From contig WGFP01000031.1 of assembly GCA_015492195.1 (NCBI GenBank), positions 1 to 23,157 on the forward strand: a stretch of 23,157 bases of DNA, in the 5' to 3' direction. Each line of letters opens with the position of its first letter. Position 1 is the first letter of the stretch. This DNA comes from Acidiferrobacterales bacterium (GTDB lineage: Bacteria > Pseudomonadota > Gammaproteobacteria > Acidiferrobacterales > Sulfurifustaceae). Positions 22,680 through 23,157 of this stretch are shown in pieces. Made by a program: the position numbers and the translations under genes. The notes beneath the pieces are model-generated. The model did not search any database and had not been told where the DNA came from. It worked only from the letters and a program-made list of their open reading frames with translations.

Positions 22680-23157
22680 GTGACTCAGGCCCATCCCTAT
22701 GACGCCTTAACGCCGGGGGTTATCCTCGATGCCGTGGAGAAATACGGCGTGCGTTGCACCGGGGGGATGCTCGCCCTCAACAGCTACGAAAACCGGGTTT
22801 ACCGCATCGAAACCGAATCACACGGTCCGCTGGTGGCCAAGTTCTACCGTCCCGCCCGCTGGACCGACGGCGCCATCCTGGAGGAACACGCCTTTGTCCG
22901 GATGTTGACGGACCACGAGATTCCTGCCGTGGCCCCGCTCTCCTACGACGGCGAACACACCTTAAACCACCATGCCGGCTTTCGGTTCGCGGTGTTCCCC
23001 TGGCAACCGGGGCGCGCGCCGGAACTCAACAACGCCGATGATCGCGTGATGCTCGGAAGGTTCCTCGGAAGACTGCACCGCTTGGGCGCGGCGCAGAACT
23101 TCCGCCATCGGCGCCGACTCAGCGTGGAGGAATTCGGCCGTCAATCCGTCACCTGCC
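22680..23157 (+). CDS. srkA: Stress response kinase A (SrkA/YihE), 3' end outside window
   Basis: 159 codons to the window edge, starting at GTG 22680 (VTQAHPYDALTPGVILDAVE); no clear SD, and an upstream TTG in the same frame is possible. Family stretches: LALNSYENRVYRIE, GPLVAKFYRPARWTDGAILEEH, EIPAVAPLSYDG, RFAVFPWQPGRAPE and LGRFLGRLHRLG. It is a Ser/Thr kinase of the choline/aminoglycoside kinase fold that counters toxin-driven cell death under stress in E. coli. The catalytic loop lies beyond the window. Confidence 0.9.
   Translation, partial: MTQAHPYDALTPGVILDAVEKYGVRCTGGMLALNSYENRVYRIETESHGPLVAKFYRPARWTDGAILEEHAFVRMLTDHEIPAVAPLSYDGEHTLNHHAGFRFAVFPWQPGRAPELNNADDRVMLGRFLGRLHRLGAAQNFRHRRRLSVEEFGRQSVTC

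Noticed and set aside
1..23157. CRISPR array, tRNA/rRNA genes or insertion sequences
   Set aside because: None seen: no regularly spaced repeats, no cloverleaf-like sequence noticed, and no transposase frame.

Overview
The gene content and protein families point to a Gram-negative gammaproteobacterium: TonB-dependent outer-membrane receptors, a FecI/FecR surface-signalling system, oligopeptidase A, exonuclease III and an SrkA-type kinase. I cannot name a genus from sequence alone. Most of the left two thirds (about 1-16,400) is an iron and heme acquisition region. The right third is a row of housekeeping and redox genes on the minus strand, followed by the start of a divergent kinase gene.

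Layout. (1) 1-1384, minus: N-terminal two thirds of a FecA-type TonB receptor, with a strong Fur box at 1512-1530 in its upstream region. (2) 1956-5315, plus: ferritin-like protein, a 59-aa HemP, a structured leader, a DUF2325 coiled-coil protein, three small genes chained by overlapping stop/start codons, and a 2-Cys peroxiredoxin. (3) 5501-8197, plus: an exported DUF6746 protein, a second hemP broken by an apparent 11-nt deletion, a second copy of the leader, and a heme-type TonB receptor carrying the FRAP/His/NPDL signature. (4) 8424-10383: a Cys-containing small ORF and an exported protein made of four class II chelatase-like (CbiX) modules. (5) 10559-15981: FecI-type sigma factor, FecR-type anti-sigma, an STN-domain TonB receptor and a PepSY membrane protein, followed by a decayed tonB 3' end. 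(6) 16464-17315: a PhnD-like periplasmic binding protein under a promoter with a perfect 19-bp palindrome. (7) 22575-17455, minus: prlC, an SH3/coiled-coil membrane protein, an exported DUF4124-glutaredoxin, xthA and apbE. (8) 22680 to the end, plus: start of srkA.

How it fits together. Outer-membrane import of ferric chelates and heme (three receptors), storage and peroxide defence (ferritin, peroxiredoxin), sensing (FecI/FecR) and an inner-membrane PepSY protein form a coherent iron economy. The most unusual observations are: (a) a repeated hemP plus structured-leader cassette, present twice and with a weaker third leader before the FecA-like gene; (b) a periplasmic four-module chelatase-like protein just downstream of the heme receptor, in which only module 3 keeps both expected histidines; and (c) relics (hemP2, tonB) showing that the locus is rearranging. 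All functional calls are from reading the sequence; no database search was run.
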